Made by a program: the position numbers and the translations under genes | The notes under the pieces: model-generated | What the model was told of the DNA's origin: nothing | Databases searched by the model: none | What the model saw: only the letters and a program-made list of their open reading frames with translations | Shown here: piece after piece, positions 44,048-53,137 of the stretch | Numbering within the stretch: the first letter of the stretch is position 1 | Layout: the number at the start of each line of letters is the position of its first letter | Assembly: GCA_018399635.1 (NCBI GenBank) | Contig: JAGYOH010000001.1 | Span: forward strand, 162,298 to 226,297 | Length of the DNA stretch: 64,000 nucleotides | Origin: Clostridia bacterium | GTDB lineage: Bacteria; Bacillota; Clostridia; Peptostreptococcales; Acidaminobacteraceae | Direction of reading: 5' to 3'

Positions 44048-44056
44048 AGTATAACA
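44048..44056 (-). promoter_or_regulatory. Extended -10 promoter for the 52-codon gene
   Basis: The minus strand reads TGTTATACT (TG-N-TATACT). It falls in the left copy of the 44-bp direct repeat, and the leader to the gene is about 120 nt. Confidence 0.45.
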
Positions 44057-44094
44057 TGCATCGCTGACAATTCACTGACACACGACATCGATTC
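44051..44094 (+). repeat. 44-bp direct repeat, left copy
   Basis: It matches the copy at 44812-44855 at 39 of 44 positions, from ATAACA to ATCGATTC, in the same orientation. The two copies bracket the IS200-like relic. Confidence 0.8.
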
Positions 44095-44310
44095 CGGAAT
44101 CTTGAAGCAAAACAAAACACATTTAGGCTTAAATCACAGTGATACCAATTGCTTCAGGCTTTAATTTTTATACTTTGTTGCCAGAACACTCGTGACTTCC
44201 AGTCATGAGATGAAGGGCGACATGGGTTGTTATTATGACCCCCTCTACACGGTAGAAAGATGGTATGATATGGTTGAATAAGGCATAATTGCCATCATTG
44301 TGATCAGAAA

Positions 44311-44600
44311 TGCAAACCGTCATCATGGACGGGGCGATGTCTATGCCATCAAATGCCACTTGGTATGGTGTGTCAAGTATCGTAAAAATATTCTGAGGGG
44401 TTCAGTGGATGATAGACTCAAAATCCTTCTACGTGACATTGCAGCCAACCAGAGTTTTTCAATAGAAGAAATCTAACCGGACTCTGATCCTATTCATGAC
44501 TTGTTTTGACAAGGCGCTAAATCCGTGTCCTGCTAAAATGATTGAAAGTCTGCAAAAGAGCACCTGTACCAACGTGCAGCAGAATTATTATCTTTTTGAT
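44311..44600 (+). pseudogene. Degenerate IS200/IS605-family transposase (TnpA) relic
   Basis: After a frame slip, the plus strand encodes HHGRGDVYAIKCHLVWCVKY and then RKNILRGSVDDRLKILLRDI, the N-terminal half of a Y1 (HUH) TnpA. A TAA then breaks the frame, and the region that should read SDHIHV reads SDPIHD, so the first His of the HUH motif is lost. Fragments such as MIESLQKST follow between further stops. No TnpB was recognised. The element is long dead. Confidence 0.7.
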
Positions 44601-44741
44601 TAGTATGATGACGTCCTTGAGGGCATTGGACTGGCTTTGGATGTCGATTTTTCAACGAAGATTAGAACTTTGCAACAGATCAAAAAAATATTTCCGAAAC
44701 TAAGAACCGATGAATTTACGCTACACAAAAACGAAAAAAAG

Positions 44742-44790
44742 AAACCCATGAACCGTACTGATTCCAGTAGGTTTCATGGGTTTTTCTGCT
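44742..44790. terminator. Long hairpin, possible terminator or element end
   Basis: Segment 44742-44760 (AAACCCATGAACC...CTG) pairs with 44765-44784 with few mismatches. It is flanked by an A run on the left and TTTTT on the right, so it could terminate in either direction. IS200/IS605 ends also carry palindromes, so it may instead mark an old element boundary. Confidence 0.5.
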
Positions 44791-44811
44791 TCATTTGCTG
44801 CAAAACTCAAG

Positions 44812-44855
44812 ATAACAGGCATCACTGACAAATCACTGGCACACGATATCGATTC
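44812..44855 (+). repeat. 44-bp direct repeat, right copy
   Basis: It is 89% identical to 44051-44094. It lies just after the hairpin at 44742-44784. Together the two copies delimit a ~760-bp block of AT-rich, gene-poor DNA. Confidence 0.8.
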
Positions 44856-44961
44856 AAACCAATGGGCGTCAATGACAGCAATCAGTTTTCATGATGGTTC
44901 CCATGGGTCGCCGACCGACTGAAACGTATTCTTTTGATCAAGAGCGGCCAGCTTCCTTTTT

Positions 44962-45804
44962 CTATCGCCAGAGAAAACCCTTCTTAAAGGTGGCCATCAT
45001 TTCTGCGGTCAAACTGATTCCTCCCTCATCATCGGGCACATCCTCTCTTGACACCCAGACCGCCTGGGACAATTCATCCTCCTGGAGGCTGATGACGGCC
45101 TTTCCGGCAAGTTCTGCAAAAAAACCTGCCAGCAGGGTGTCGGTGAAGGGCCAGGGTTGACTCTTGTAGTACTTGATTTTCCTGACCTCAAGCCCCACTT
45201 CCTCCATGACTTCCCGACTGACCGCCTCCTCCAGAGTCTCTCCGATCTCCACGAAACCGGCTATCAGCGCATAGCCTCCGTAATCCCGGCCGGCGTACCT
45301 GGTCAGCAGCAGCCGGTCTCCATGGGTGACTCCCACAATGACCACCGGTGAAATGGTGGGATAAATCCTCAGGCCGCAGGAAGGGCACTGAAGATGACGC
45401 TCCCCGATTCCGCGCCCCATGGGCTCCCGACATCTTGAGCAGTATCCGTGGTTCTCATACCACCGATTGAGCTGCCACCCCACTGCCCCGGGAAAGGACC
45501 GCCAGAACTTTTTCTCACTTCGAAACCGGCTGGTGGAGACATAGTTCCAACCCGCCACGGCATCGAGTCCCTTCTCCTCCACCAGAAAGTAATGAACGTC
45601 ATCCACGGTGAAAAGGAACTGGGCCGCGGCCTTCAGGTGAGGATGACTTTCCTCAAAATCGGCAAATGAAGGGTACCAGAGCTTGTCCTTTTTCCCATTG
45701 ACCAGCACTTCATCCTCCTGGTAGGCCAGGAACAAATCCTCCGGTACGGCCTTTCGGTTCTTGAAACCATTATCGAATATTCTAGGTGCGATTTCTTGAA
45801 TCAC
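44962..45804 (-). CDS. nudC: NAD(+) diphosphatase / NADH pyrophosphatase (NudC family)
   Basis: The start is taken as GTG at 45804, 280 aa, 8 nt after AAAGGGAG; an open frame continues to 45849. A zinc ribbon (CSRCREPMG..CPSCGLRIYP) is followed by a Nudix domain with GFVEIGETLEEAVSREVMEE and the NudC-specific SQPWPFTDTL. The family hydrolyses NADH and can remove NAD caps from RNA. It is transcribed alone next to the AT-rich relic region. Confidence 0.92.
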   Translation of the reverse strand: MIQEIAPRIFDNGFKNRKAVPEDLFLAYQEDEVLVNGKKDKLWYPSFADFEESHPHLKAAAQFLFTVDDVHYFLVEEKGLDAVAGWNYVSTSRFRSEKKFWRSFPGAVGWQLNRWYENHGYCSRCREPMGRGIGERHLQCPSCGLRIYPTISPVVIVGVTHGDRLLLTRYAGRDYGGYALIAGFVEIGETLEEAVSREVMEEVGLEVRKIKYYKSQPWPFTDTLLAGFFAELAGKAVISLQEDELSQAVWVSREDVPDDEGGISLTAEMMATFKKGFLWR

Positions 45805-46100
45805 AGTCTTCACTCCCTTTTCCGGCTTCAAAGGCCTTTCATGTACCAAAACCGCTCATTCATGACTCTAGTCTTGGGGAATTCAAGCTCCTTTTTCAGC
45901 GGTCTGAAACAGTTGGTCTTGACCATTTGATTCCGTGCTTTGGAGCCCCCTGCTCAACCACACGGATTCAAGAAGCCTTCCCCTGGTCAAAGAGGCATGC
46001 AATACAACTCATCCAAACTTTGAGGATCCTTTGTCACCTTGCTTCTATCTTAACCCAATGTGAAAAATCATGCATCCCCCTGCGAAATTTTTACGAAAAA

Positions 46101-46120
46101 GAGACATTTTTAAATGTCTC
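46101..46120 (-). terminator. Terminator of the pilin/GGDEF operon
   Basis: GAGACATTT and AAATGTCTC pair and are followed on the minus strand by TTTTTCG. The TAA stop of the GGDEF/HD-GYP gene lies within the hairpin. Confidence 0.85.
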
Positions 46121-48851
46121 CACTCCCTTCGGTCGAACTCCTCTTCATTGAAAAACTCCTTGAAAACGCCTCGACGACAGCGGGATCAAAATAAGTCCCA
46201 CTTGATTCCTTGATTGCCATCATTGCCTGCTTCCGGCTGACAGGTGACGGTCCATAGGGGTTCACCATCCGGTCGTAGACCTCGGCCACAGCGATGATTC
46301 GGGCCATGAGAGGGATTTCCTCCCCCTTGAGACCCTTGGGATAGCCCTCGCCGTTGAAGCGCTCGTGATGGCTGTAGACACCCTCTGCGATATCAAGAGT
46401 CTCGTCAAAGAGATTGAGAATCCTGTAGCCGACGATCGGGTGAATCCTCATCTTTTCCAGTTCTTCCTCCCCCAGGGGATGTTTGTTGAGCATTTCCTCC
46501 TCGATGACGATTTTCCCGATGTCGTGATGGTATCCCGCCTTTTCCATTCTGTGGATCTCGGCGGCCTCGAGGCCCAGGGCGGAAGCGATTTTTTTACAAA
46601 GACTGGCCACCGCCACGGAATGCGCCTCCTCCTCCCGGCTTCTCTGATGCAGAGTCTCCATGAAACTGCGAATGAGGTTTTGGTTGATCCTGTTTCGATT
46701 CAAGGTTTTTTCCTTGTACATGGCGTTTTCGGCATTGGTCATGATTTCCTCAAGGGATTTGCCCGGGACGACCTTGGTATCACTCCCCAGGGAAATGTTA
46801 AATTTTACCACATCGATGACTGCCTCTTCAAAGCCCTTGTGAATTCTCTTCATCACATTTCCGGCCTCGTCTTCACCGATACCCGGCAACAGAATCAAAA
46901 ATTCATCCCCGCCGACCCGGGCAATGGCATCCTCTTCTCTTGTGGACTGCCTTAAAATCTCTGCAGCCCTTTTGATTAAATCGTCCCCGGCCCGGTGTCC
47001 GAAAACATCATTGGTCAGTTTAAGCCCGTTGATATCGCCGACGATCACCGTAACGGGCACCTCATCGAGGCTATTGTATTCCTTGATCAGTTCTTCGATA
47101 AAATGGCGGTTTTTGAGTCCCGTCAATTCATCATGGAGGCTCAGGAATCTGATCCGTTCTTCATGACGTTTCCGATCAGTGATATCCATGAAATTGATTA
47201 CAGCGCCGACAAGCTTGTCCCCCTGATACTGGGGATACGAGAAATATTCCACTTCAAAGCAAGTCCCGTCCGCCCGCCACAGCACCTCATCGTCAGCATG
47301 GGCTCTGACACCCTCTTTGTATGCCCTGTCCATTAGGCATGCTTCAACCGGCAGGGGATTTCCGTCAGGCTTCGAATGATGAATCAATTCATGCATACTT
47401 TGGCCGATCAGGTCATTTTCATGGTCATAGCCCAGCATTTTCAGGCAGCTGGCATTGGTGAAGGTGCATCTTCCCTCCAAATCGACGCCGAAAATCGCCT
47501 CGGCGGCTGAATCCAGCAATAGCCGGAGCTTTTCCGCACTTCTTTGAAGATGATCCTTTGTATGCTGAAGTTCACCGGTGCGCCTGGCCACCGTGTCCTC
47601 CAGGTTGACGATCAGAAATTGAAGGGAGTCCGCAACCTTGTTGAAGGCCAGGGAAATTCTCCCGATTTCATCCAATCGGGTGATTCTCGCCCGCCGGCTA
47701 AGGTTCCCCGTGGAGATTGCTTCACTCGCTTCAAGCAGATCGGTCACGGGGGAGATGATGATTCTGGTTGCCAGATAGTAAACCAAAAGGGCGAAGAGGG
47801 CGATGAAAAAGACCATCACGATGATGGCATCGATGGTTGCATCGACCCTGCTCATCAAGGGCTTCCCAGGAATTGCTGAAATCAGGACCCAGTCGATATT
47901 GGATCCTGCGATGACTTCAGAATTGACAAAATACGCCTTATCCCCTATGGTCATTTCAAAGGATCCTGGGCCCGAATCCTCCAATGAACCTGCCACTGCC
48001 TGCATGACGGGATTTTCAATCTCTCCCGGGGTGATTCTCCCGTAGCTGCCCTCCGCCCCGATCTTGAAATTTTCAAAACCAAGGGAATTGGCAATCAAAT
48101 ATCCAGTATCCCTTTCATGGATAATCGCAAAGCCGTCCCTGTCCTTAACGATCTCTTCAAGAAAGCGGTCGATGCCGGAAAGCAGCATATGGGCTCCGAG
48201 AACCCCCCTGGCCTCCCCTTGTGAATCATAGACGGGAACGGCGGCTGAAACCGTCAAATCATCCATGACGAAATGCTTGTAGACCGGCGAGTAACTGAAG
48301 CCCCCCGTGGAGACCGCCGCCTTGTACCAGTCCCTTGTCCTGGGATCGAATTTTCCAGCCACCACGATTCGCTCCCCGGCTGTCAAATCCTCATTGACCG
48401 AATAATACCAGCTGACACCACCGGTTCGGGCATTATTGCGCATGATCTCCAGATCGCCTTGAGGGTTTCTTCTTGCACCGTAGTACTCACCCTCGGCCGT
48501 CCCGTAACTGAAGCTGTAGATATCTTCACTGTAAGACGCCAGCACCCCTAAAAAAAATTTCTCTCTAGAAACCGTGTCCTCAAGATCCAGTATCCCGTTG
48601 GCGATGATCTTTTGATTCAAAAGATTCATGTGCTCGGGGATTGACATGAATTCCAGGATGTTTTCATGGATCTCTTCGTTGAGATCTCCGGCCACTTTGG
48701 CCGTATGCTCCCGGGCCGAGGTCCTCCAATTGCTTAAAATCACATGGGAGATTCCAGCTATTGAAACTGACAATATCAGCAGGAAAATCAAAAAAAGGAT
48801 CCACCGGATGGACAGGCTTTTCGGGGCCGTGCCATGCCTTTGCTTTTTCAT
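46110..48851 (-). CDS. Membrane sensor with Cache, HAMP, PAS, GGDEF and HD-GYP domains
   Basis: The start is ATG at 48851, 913 aa, after AAGGAGA. There is a TM helix (~16-38), an extracellular double Cache domain (~45-330), a second TM, a HAMP domain (~365-420), a PAS domain (~445-570), a GGDEF domain with intact GGDEF and the substrate segment GDINGLKLTND, and an HD-GYP domain with YHHDIGK and HHERFNGEGYPKGL. It could both make and degrade cyclic di-GMP in response to an external ligand. It follows the pilin-like gene by 59 bp on the same transcript. Confidence 0.93.
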   Translation of the reverse strand: MKKQRHGTAPKSLSIRWILFLIFLLILSVSIAGISHVILSNWRTSAREHTAKVAGDLNEEIHENILEFMSIPEHMNLLNQKIIANGILDLEDTVSREKFFLGVLASYSEDIYSFSYGTAEGEYYGARRNPQGDLEIMRNNARTGGVSWYYSVNEDLTAGERIVVAGKFDPRTRDWYKAAVSTGGFSYSPVYKHFVMDDLTVSAAVPVYDSQGEARGVLGAHMLLSGIDRFLEEIVKDRDGFAIIHERDTGYLIANSLGFENFKIGAEGSYGRITPGEIENPVMQAVAGSLEDSGPGSFEMTIGDKAYFVNSEVIAGSNIDWVLISAIPGKPLMSRVDATIDAIIVMVFFIALFALLVYYLATRIIISPVTDLLEASEAISTGNLSRRARITRLDEIGRISLAFNKVADSLQFLIVNLEDTVARRTGELQHTKDHLQRSAEKLRLLLDSAAEAIFGVDLEGRCTFTNASCLKMLGYDHENDLIGQSMHELIHHSKPDGNPLPVEACLMDRAYKEGVRAHADDEVLWRADGTCFEVEYFSYPQYQGDKLVGAVINFMDITDRKRHEERIRFLSLHDELTGLKNRHFIEELIKEYNSLDEVPVTVIVGDINGLKLTNDVFGHRAGDDLIKRAAEILRQSTREEDAIARVGGDEFLILLPGIGEDEAGNVMKRIHKGFEEAVIDVVKFNISLGSDTKVVPGKSLEEIMTNAENAMYKEKTLNRNRINQNLIRSFMETLHQRSREEEAHSVAVASLCKKIASALGLEAAEIHRMEKAGYHHDIGKIVIEEEMLNKHPLGEEELEKMRIHPIVGYRILNLFDETLDIAEGVYSHHERFNGEGYPKGLKGEEIPLMARIIAVAEVYDRMVNPYGPSPVSRKQAMMAIKESSGTYFDPAVVEAFSRSFSMKRSSTEGSGDI

Positions 48852-48910
48852 CTCTTGTCTCCTTTTCTCCAAGGCCTCAAATGACTTGTCCCCTGAATCA
48901 GGTCCCCCTG

Positions 48911-49924
48911 TCATTCGATTGCTTCAACGGTCAGTTCAGAAAAACTCACTGGAACACCGTTCCATCCCCTGAAGCCCGTGTGGTTGTTCATGGGATCGAT
49001 ATCACTCTCTATTTCAAAATCCGTCAGAATCTCAACACCGTCAAGGCTGATGGACACCCGTTTTTTACCTTCGTTTTCGCTTTTTGTGACGGTGATGCTG
49101 ATTTCCTTTTCAGCCTCCCACCAACCACTGTCATCATTGTCCGGTATCGTTTCATTGACCGTGGTAGAGGTGCTTTTATTTCCGATTCTCTGGACAATTT
49201 CCGCACCCTGGCTTGAACTCTCGCTGCCGTTGACTCTTTTCCGAAGAATGATTTCACTGTAACCTCTGTCAAATTGAAGGATGTAGCCCGTATCCCGGTT
49301 ATCGTCATCGGCATCGAGTACCGTCTCGAAAAACATCCCCATTCCCCCTGAACCGCCCGAATCATCCCCCAGCTTGAAGGCCGTCCTCAGCGTATATTCT
49401 TCGGCACTGTTGCCGATGAACAGAAGATCGCTGCCATTGGTCCCCGTCGTGTGCAGACCGTTTTCGTCCACTTCCCAGGTGCCGCCACCACCGCCACCCC
49501 AGTCACTGTAGGTGAAATCCTCCGTCTCCGTCGTCTTGAAATCATAATGAAGCGAAGCCTCATTTGCTACGACAAAAAGACTGTAGAGCCATTTTTGAGC
49601 GTCAATGTGCCACAGAAATTGCGCATCAGGTTTTTGAGGCTCCAGCACCTGATTCAAAAAACCCTCCGTGACAAGGACGGCCATCCTCTGGTCATCTTCA
49701 TGGATGCCTTCAAAGACATCGACGGTTGAAGGTCTTCTCAGGATCTTGTACCCGCAGGTGGCCGTATTCAGGTTTCTAAGGGTAGCCTGATCCGCGGCGA
49801 TTCGACCTTGATCGACAAAGGCAGAAAACCTGGGCACCGCCATGGCAGCCAAAATGCCCAGCAGGGCAATGACGATTATCAATTCAATCAATGTGAATCC
49901 CAAATTTCTTTGATTCAAATCCAT
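48911..49924 (-). CDS. Type IV pilin-like protein with a C-terminal concanavalin/LamG-like domain
   Basis: The start is ATG at 49924, 337 aa, after AAGGAGGGAGA. The prepilin motif NLG-FTLIELIIVIALLGILA is clear, with Glu at +5 and the cleavage site after Gly. A globular domain (~35-130) follows, then a Gly-rich hinge (WGGGGGGTW) and a beta-rich domain of about 190 residues resembling LamG/ConA-like folds (DRGYSEIILRKRVNG, RVSISLDGVEILTDF). No pilus assembly genes are in the window, so it depends on genes elsewhere or works as a pseudopilin adhesin. It is encoded with a c-di-GMP enzyme. Confidence 0.85.
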   Translation of the reverse strand: MDLNQRNLGFTLIELIIVIALLGILAAMAVPRFSAFVDQGRIAADQATLRNLNTATCGYKILRRPSTVDVFEGIHEDDQRMAVLVTEGFLNQVLEPQKPDAQFLWHIDAQKWLYSLFVVANEASLHYDFKTTETEDFTYSDWGGGGGGTWEVDENGLHTTGTNGSDLLFIGNSAEEYTLRTAFKLGDDSGGSGGMGMFFETVLDADDDNRDTGYILQFDRGYSEIILRKRVNGSESSSQGAEIVQRIGNKSTSTTVNETIPDNDDSGWWEAEKEISITVTKSENEGKKRVSISLDGVEILTDFEIESDIDPMNNHTGFRGWNGVPVSFSELTVEAIE

Positions 49925-50116
49925 TCTCCCTCCTTTTTTCATAAGTTGATATAAGCCCGTCCCTCAAGCCAAAGGCAGGACAGGGACTCTCAATGCGCCA
50001 TCACGCCCGCGCATTTTTTCTTATCTCTCGTTATCCGAATTATATCTGCATATATGACCATTCTAACATTCCGAAATGAAATGTATAGTCCATATGGCTT
50101 ATTCAAAATATTTCAC
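49925..50116. other. Structured leader region of the pilin operon
   Basis: No gene is seen. Two hairpins lie in the minus-strand leader: AATGCGC/GCGCATT (49992-50015) and GTCCCT/AGGGAC (49959-49987) with an inner GCC/GGC. A TATAAT-like -10 lies near 50040. The sequence does not match the c-di-GMP-I or -II riboswitch consensus as far as I can judge. Confidence 0.45.
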
Positions 50117-50143
50117 AAAAAAAACCCGCCGCATCACCCGGCG
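50113..50143 (-). terminator. Terminator downstream of rsgA
   Basis: CGCCG and CGGCG pair around GGTGATG on the minus strand, followed by GG and a run of eight Ts. It lies 154 nt after the rsgA stop. The interval 50144-50296 holds no recognisable gene. Confidence 0.7.
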
Positions 50144-50296
50144 AGGTCCTTGATTTTTGAATTGCAGTAAGTGTGTTTTTCCAAGGCCGTGAAGGGGGCA
50201 ATCCCTTGCCGCTTTTTTCACATCGCCGGCCTGCCCTTCATCGATTCCGCAAGCGATGACCGGAATCACGGGTCAGCAGACTCCGGTTCCCAGGAG

Positions 50297-51373
50297 TCAG
50301 CGTCGGTTCTTGTCTCTGATCGCCTTTTGCCGCTGTTTCATGGCCTCCTTGCCGCCAAACATCCTTTTGATCTTTTCCTCTTCAATTTCCCTCGAATTCA
50401 TCCGTGCATAGTCGGCTTCTCTTTGAAGCTTGAGATAGTTTTCAAAACGTTCCCAGTCCAAGTCTCCTGAATCAAGAGCCTCCCTGATGGCGCAGCCTGC
50501 CTCGGTGGTGTGGCTGCAGTCGGCAAATCGGCACTTGTCCTTGAGGGCCTCGATATCCCTGAAGCTGTGGTCGAAATCCGCGCCCTCCACCCCCAGTTCC
50601 CGCATGCCGGGGGTATCGATGACCATACCGCCGCCTTCAAGCCTGAAAAGCTGCCGATGGGTCGTGGTATGCTTCCCCTTGCCGATTTTTCGAAGGTCCC
50701 TGGTTCTCAACTCATTCGAACCCCTCAGTCGATTGATCAGGGTTGACTTCCCCACTCCGGAAGACCCGATAAAGGCGATGGTCCTGCCCGGTTCAATGGC
50801 GGCTTCGAGGGCTTCAAGCCCCTCCTCCGTCATCACGGAAAGGGCCGTGACCTCGACGCCCGGGGCCACCTGCTCCACCCGTCTTGTCATCTCCTCGGGA
50901 TTGTCACACAAGTCTTTTTTGGTGAGAATCACCGCCGGCACGGCCCCGCTGTCCCAGGCCACGGCCAGGTAACGCTCGAGCCGCCTGAGATTGAAATCCT
51001 CACTCATGGCCATGCAGATATACACACCGTCAATGTTGGCGGCCACCACCTGGGCCTCCTCCCGTCTCCCCGGCGCCCTTCTCACAAAGCTGCTGGTCCG
51101 CTCAAGCCGATGGTGGATCACTCCCACTCCCGATGCCTCAGAAACCACGACCCAGTCCCCCACCGCCGGATAATCAGAAGGCCTCCGGGACTGGAACCTG
51201 AACTTTCCCGAAATCCGGGCCGATAGGCCACCGGCTTCGGTCAGCAGCCGATAAAGACCCCGTTGCTCCTCCATGACCCGGGCCACCACCCCCTCCCTGT
51301 AGCGGGAGGCTTCTTCCCGGGTCTCTTCAGACAGGCCCCATCCTCCGAGATCATACAATCGATCCTGTGTCAT
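50297..51373 (-). CDS. rsgA: Ribosome small-subunit-dependent GTPase A
   Basis: The start is ATG at 51373, 358 aa, after AAGGTG. The protein has an N-terminal OB-fold, then a circularly permuted GTPase with LTKKDL (G4) before GSSGVGKSTLINRL (G1) and DTPGMRELG (G3). A zinc-binding segment CRFADCSHTTEAGCAI and a basic C-terminal tail follow. RsgA helps mature the 30S subunit. It follows the DUF89 gene with a 4-bp gap. Confidence 0.93.
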   Translation of the reverse strand: MTQDRLYDLGGWGLSEETREEASRYREGVVARVMEEQRGLYRLLTEAGGLSARISGKFRFQSRRPSDYPAVGDWVVVSEASGVGVIHHRLERTSSFVRRAPGRREEAQVVAANIDGVYICMAMSEDFNLRRLERYLAVAWDSGAVPAVILTKKDLCDNPEEMTRRVEQVAPGVEVTALSVMTEEGLEALEAAIEPGRTIAFIGSSGVGKSTLINRLRGSNELRTRDLRKIGKGKHTTTHRQLFRLEGGGMVIDTPGMRELGVEGADFDHSFRDIEALKDKCRFADCSHTTEAGCAIREALDSGDLDWERFENYLKLQREADYARMNSREIEEEKIKRMFGGKEAMKQRQKAIRDKNRR

Positions 51374-51377
51374 TTCT

Positions 51378-52232
51378 TCACCTTCCTTCGACTCTCTTGA
51401 AAACATATCCGCCGAGTTCCACCCCCAGGGCCCTGGCGATCCGCTGACACTTGGCCTTCAAGAGAAAATAGACCTCGCGGTCAGGGTCTGAAAGGGCTTC
51501 GAAATTCCCCTGCCCCTTGCTGATCACCAGATCCGCCCGGCGATAGACCTCCTGGAACTCCTGACTCGCCCCGGTCATCACCGTTCCCGGTGTGCCGCAG
51601 CCCGTGGACATGAGAATCACCCCTTCGCCAATGCCGGCACTTTGAGCCTCCTCCAGGGTGGCGTCATTGAGGATGGGTCTCTCCCTCACCGCATAGACCA
51701 CCCCATGGGTCTTCAACAGCCGGTCCACCAGAATCCGGTCAAAGACCACCTCCCCGGCATTGTCGGCGATGATCAGAATCTCCCCGGCGGTGTCCAGACT
51801 TTTCTTGAAAACCTCATAATCTGAAAGGGAAAAGGGTCTTTCCAGCTCCTCCTTGAGTCTTTCTTCAAGGTCGTAATCCAGATACAGGGCTGAATCGAGG
51901 ACATTTCCAGTGGCAGAAACCTTGAGGGCTCTCAAAAGCGATGCTTCCCCCTCATCACTGTAGGCCCTGATCAGGGGGACCACCCTGAGGGCCTTTTCAA
52001 TATCCGCTTCCTTGACGGCCTTGTAGGGGTCCGCCACTCCGGTCAGGGCCTTGACCCTGTCCTGAATCACCTCCGACAGTTCAGGAGCCGTGGCATAATT
52101 CCTATAGTCCGAAAGGATTCCCAGGGTTTCAACCATGATCTTCTCCTGAATCGATTCATTCTCCGTGGCCATCCTGGCTGCATCCAAGGCTTGTCGCAGC
52201 ATGCAGGGCAGACAATCCAAAAAAATTTCCAT
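51378..52232 (-). CDS. DUF89 / ARMT1-like protein (damage-control phosphatase family)
   Basis: About 284 aa; TTG-ATG-ATG lie in a row after AGAGG, and the third has the best spacing. The start EIFLDCLPCMLRQALDAAR, the central LIIADNAGEVVFDRIL and the C-terminal ISKGQGNFEAL are diagnostic of DUF89, metal-dependent phosphatases thought to clear damaged sugar phosphates. Both Cys of DCLPC, often present in the prokaryotic subgroup, are kept. It forms a short operon with rsgA. Confidence 0.9.
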   Translation of the reverse strand: MEIFLDCLPCMLRQALDAARMATENESIQEKIMVETLGILSDYRNYATAPELSEVIQDRVKALTGVADPYKAVKEADIEKALRVVPLIRAYSDEGEASLLRALKVSATGNVLDSALYLDYDLEERLKEELERPFSLSDYEVFKKSLDTAGEILIIADNAGEVVFDRILVDRLLKTHGVVYAVRERPILNDATLEEAQSAGIGEGVILMSTGCGTPGTVMTGASQEFQEVYRRADLVISKGQGNFEALSDPDREVYFLLKAKCQRIARALGVELGGYVFKRVEGR

Positions 52233-52423
52233 CATCAACCTCTTCTGTCGTTATTTCAAGGGGACTTGCACAAGCCGTTTCTTGACGGCTGATCCGCACC
52301 CCCTCAATCTCCTGATTAAATTGTAGATGATTTTCATCCTTTTTGAAAGAGCCCGGCTGCAGGAATTGCAGGACAGCCTTTTGCACAACAAAAAAGCGGC
52401 GGACGCTTTTGACACGTCCCCGC

Positions 52424-53137
52424 CTAGATGATGGTGACCTCTAAAAAACCCGCCTTCACGGCAATGGCTTTGAGTTTTTCCATTTCCTTTTCCCGGGGTG
52501 GCAGCAGATTCTGGTATGCCGGTCTCACCCCGTGGCTTCTCACCCGGATCAACTTGTAGCGGATTTCATGATCCTTCAAATAGGGCTTCAGCATTCTTGA
52601 AACCGCCTCCACGATCCCCGGATTATCAAGAACATCCCTGATGACCACGGTTCGAATCTCATAGAGCTTTCCCCCGGCCGCCAGTCCGAGGGCGTTGTCA
52701 AGGACCACGTCAGGCGGATGTCCTGTAAGACTGAGATGGGCCGAAGGGTCTACGGCCTTGATGTCCAGCATCACCCCGTCGGTGTATGCCAGAAGTTCTG
52801 CCATGCCCTCGAAGGAGATGCCGCCGTTGCTGTCGATGAAGTTGCTGAGGCCTAGTTTTTTCGTCTCCTTGAAAAGAGGCAGAAGGAAATCCCTTTGCAG
52901 GGTGCATTCACCCCCCGAGACGGTGATGCCCTGGATAAAGGGCAGATTGCCCTTGATTCTTTCAAGAACCTCCTCAAGGGTCATCAGGATCGCGGTTTCG
53001 GATGTCAAGGAAATGGTTTCAGGATTGTGGCAGTAGGTGCAATTGAAGTTGCAACCCTGGAAAAAGATGGCGGTGCGGTTGCCGGGACCGTCCACCACAC
53101 TGCTGTCAATGATCTTCTGTATCAGGGCCTCAGCCAT
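52424..53137 (-). CDS. yjjW: YjjW-family glycyl-radical enzyme activase (radical SAM)
   Basis: About 237 aa from ATG 53137; GTG 53143 is also open. The radical SAM cluster motif is GCNFNCTYC (Cx3Cx2C), followed by TVSGGECTLQ. The short form without an extra ferredoxin domain fits YjjW. It would install the glycyl radical on YjjI using SAM and a 4Fe-4S cluster. It overlaps the end of yjjI. Confidence 0.92.
   Translation of the reverse strand: MAEALIQKIIDSSVVDGPGNRTAIFFQGCNFNCTYCHNPETISLTSETAILMTLEEVLERIKGNLPFIQGITVSGGECTLQRDFLLPLFKETKKLGLSNFIDSNGGISFEGMAELLAYTDGVMLDIKAVDPSAHLSLTGHPPDVVLDNALGLAAGGKLYEIRTVVIRDVLDNPGIVEAVSRMLKPYLKDHEIRYKLIRVRSHGVRPAYQNLLPPREKEMEKLKAIAVKAGFLEVTII

Noticed and set aside
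44637..44828. 63-codon frame in the IS200 relic region
   Set aside because: It crosses the long hairpin and the right direct repeat, and its end encodes only the hairpin and repeat sequence.
49925..50116. c-di-GMP riboswitch upstream of the pilin gene
   Set aside because: The context made it attractive, but the hairpins do not show the conserved core of either known class.
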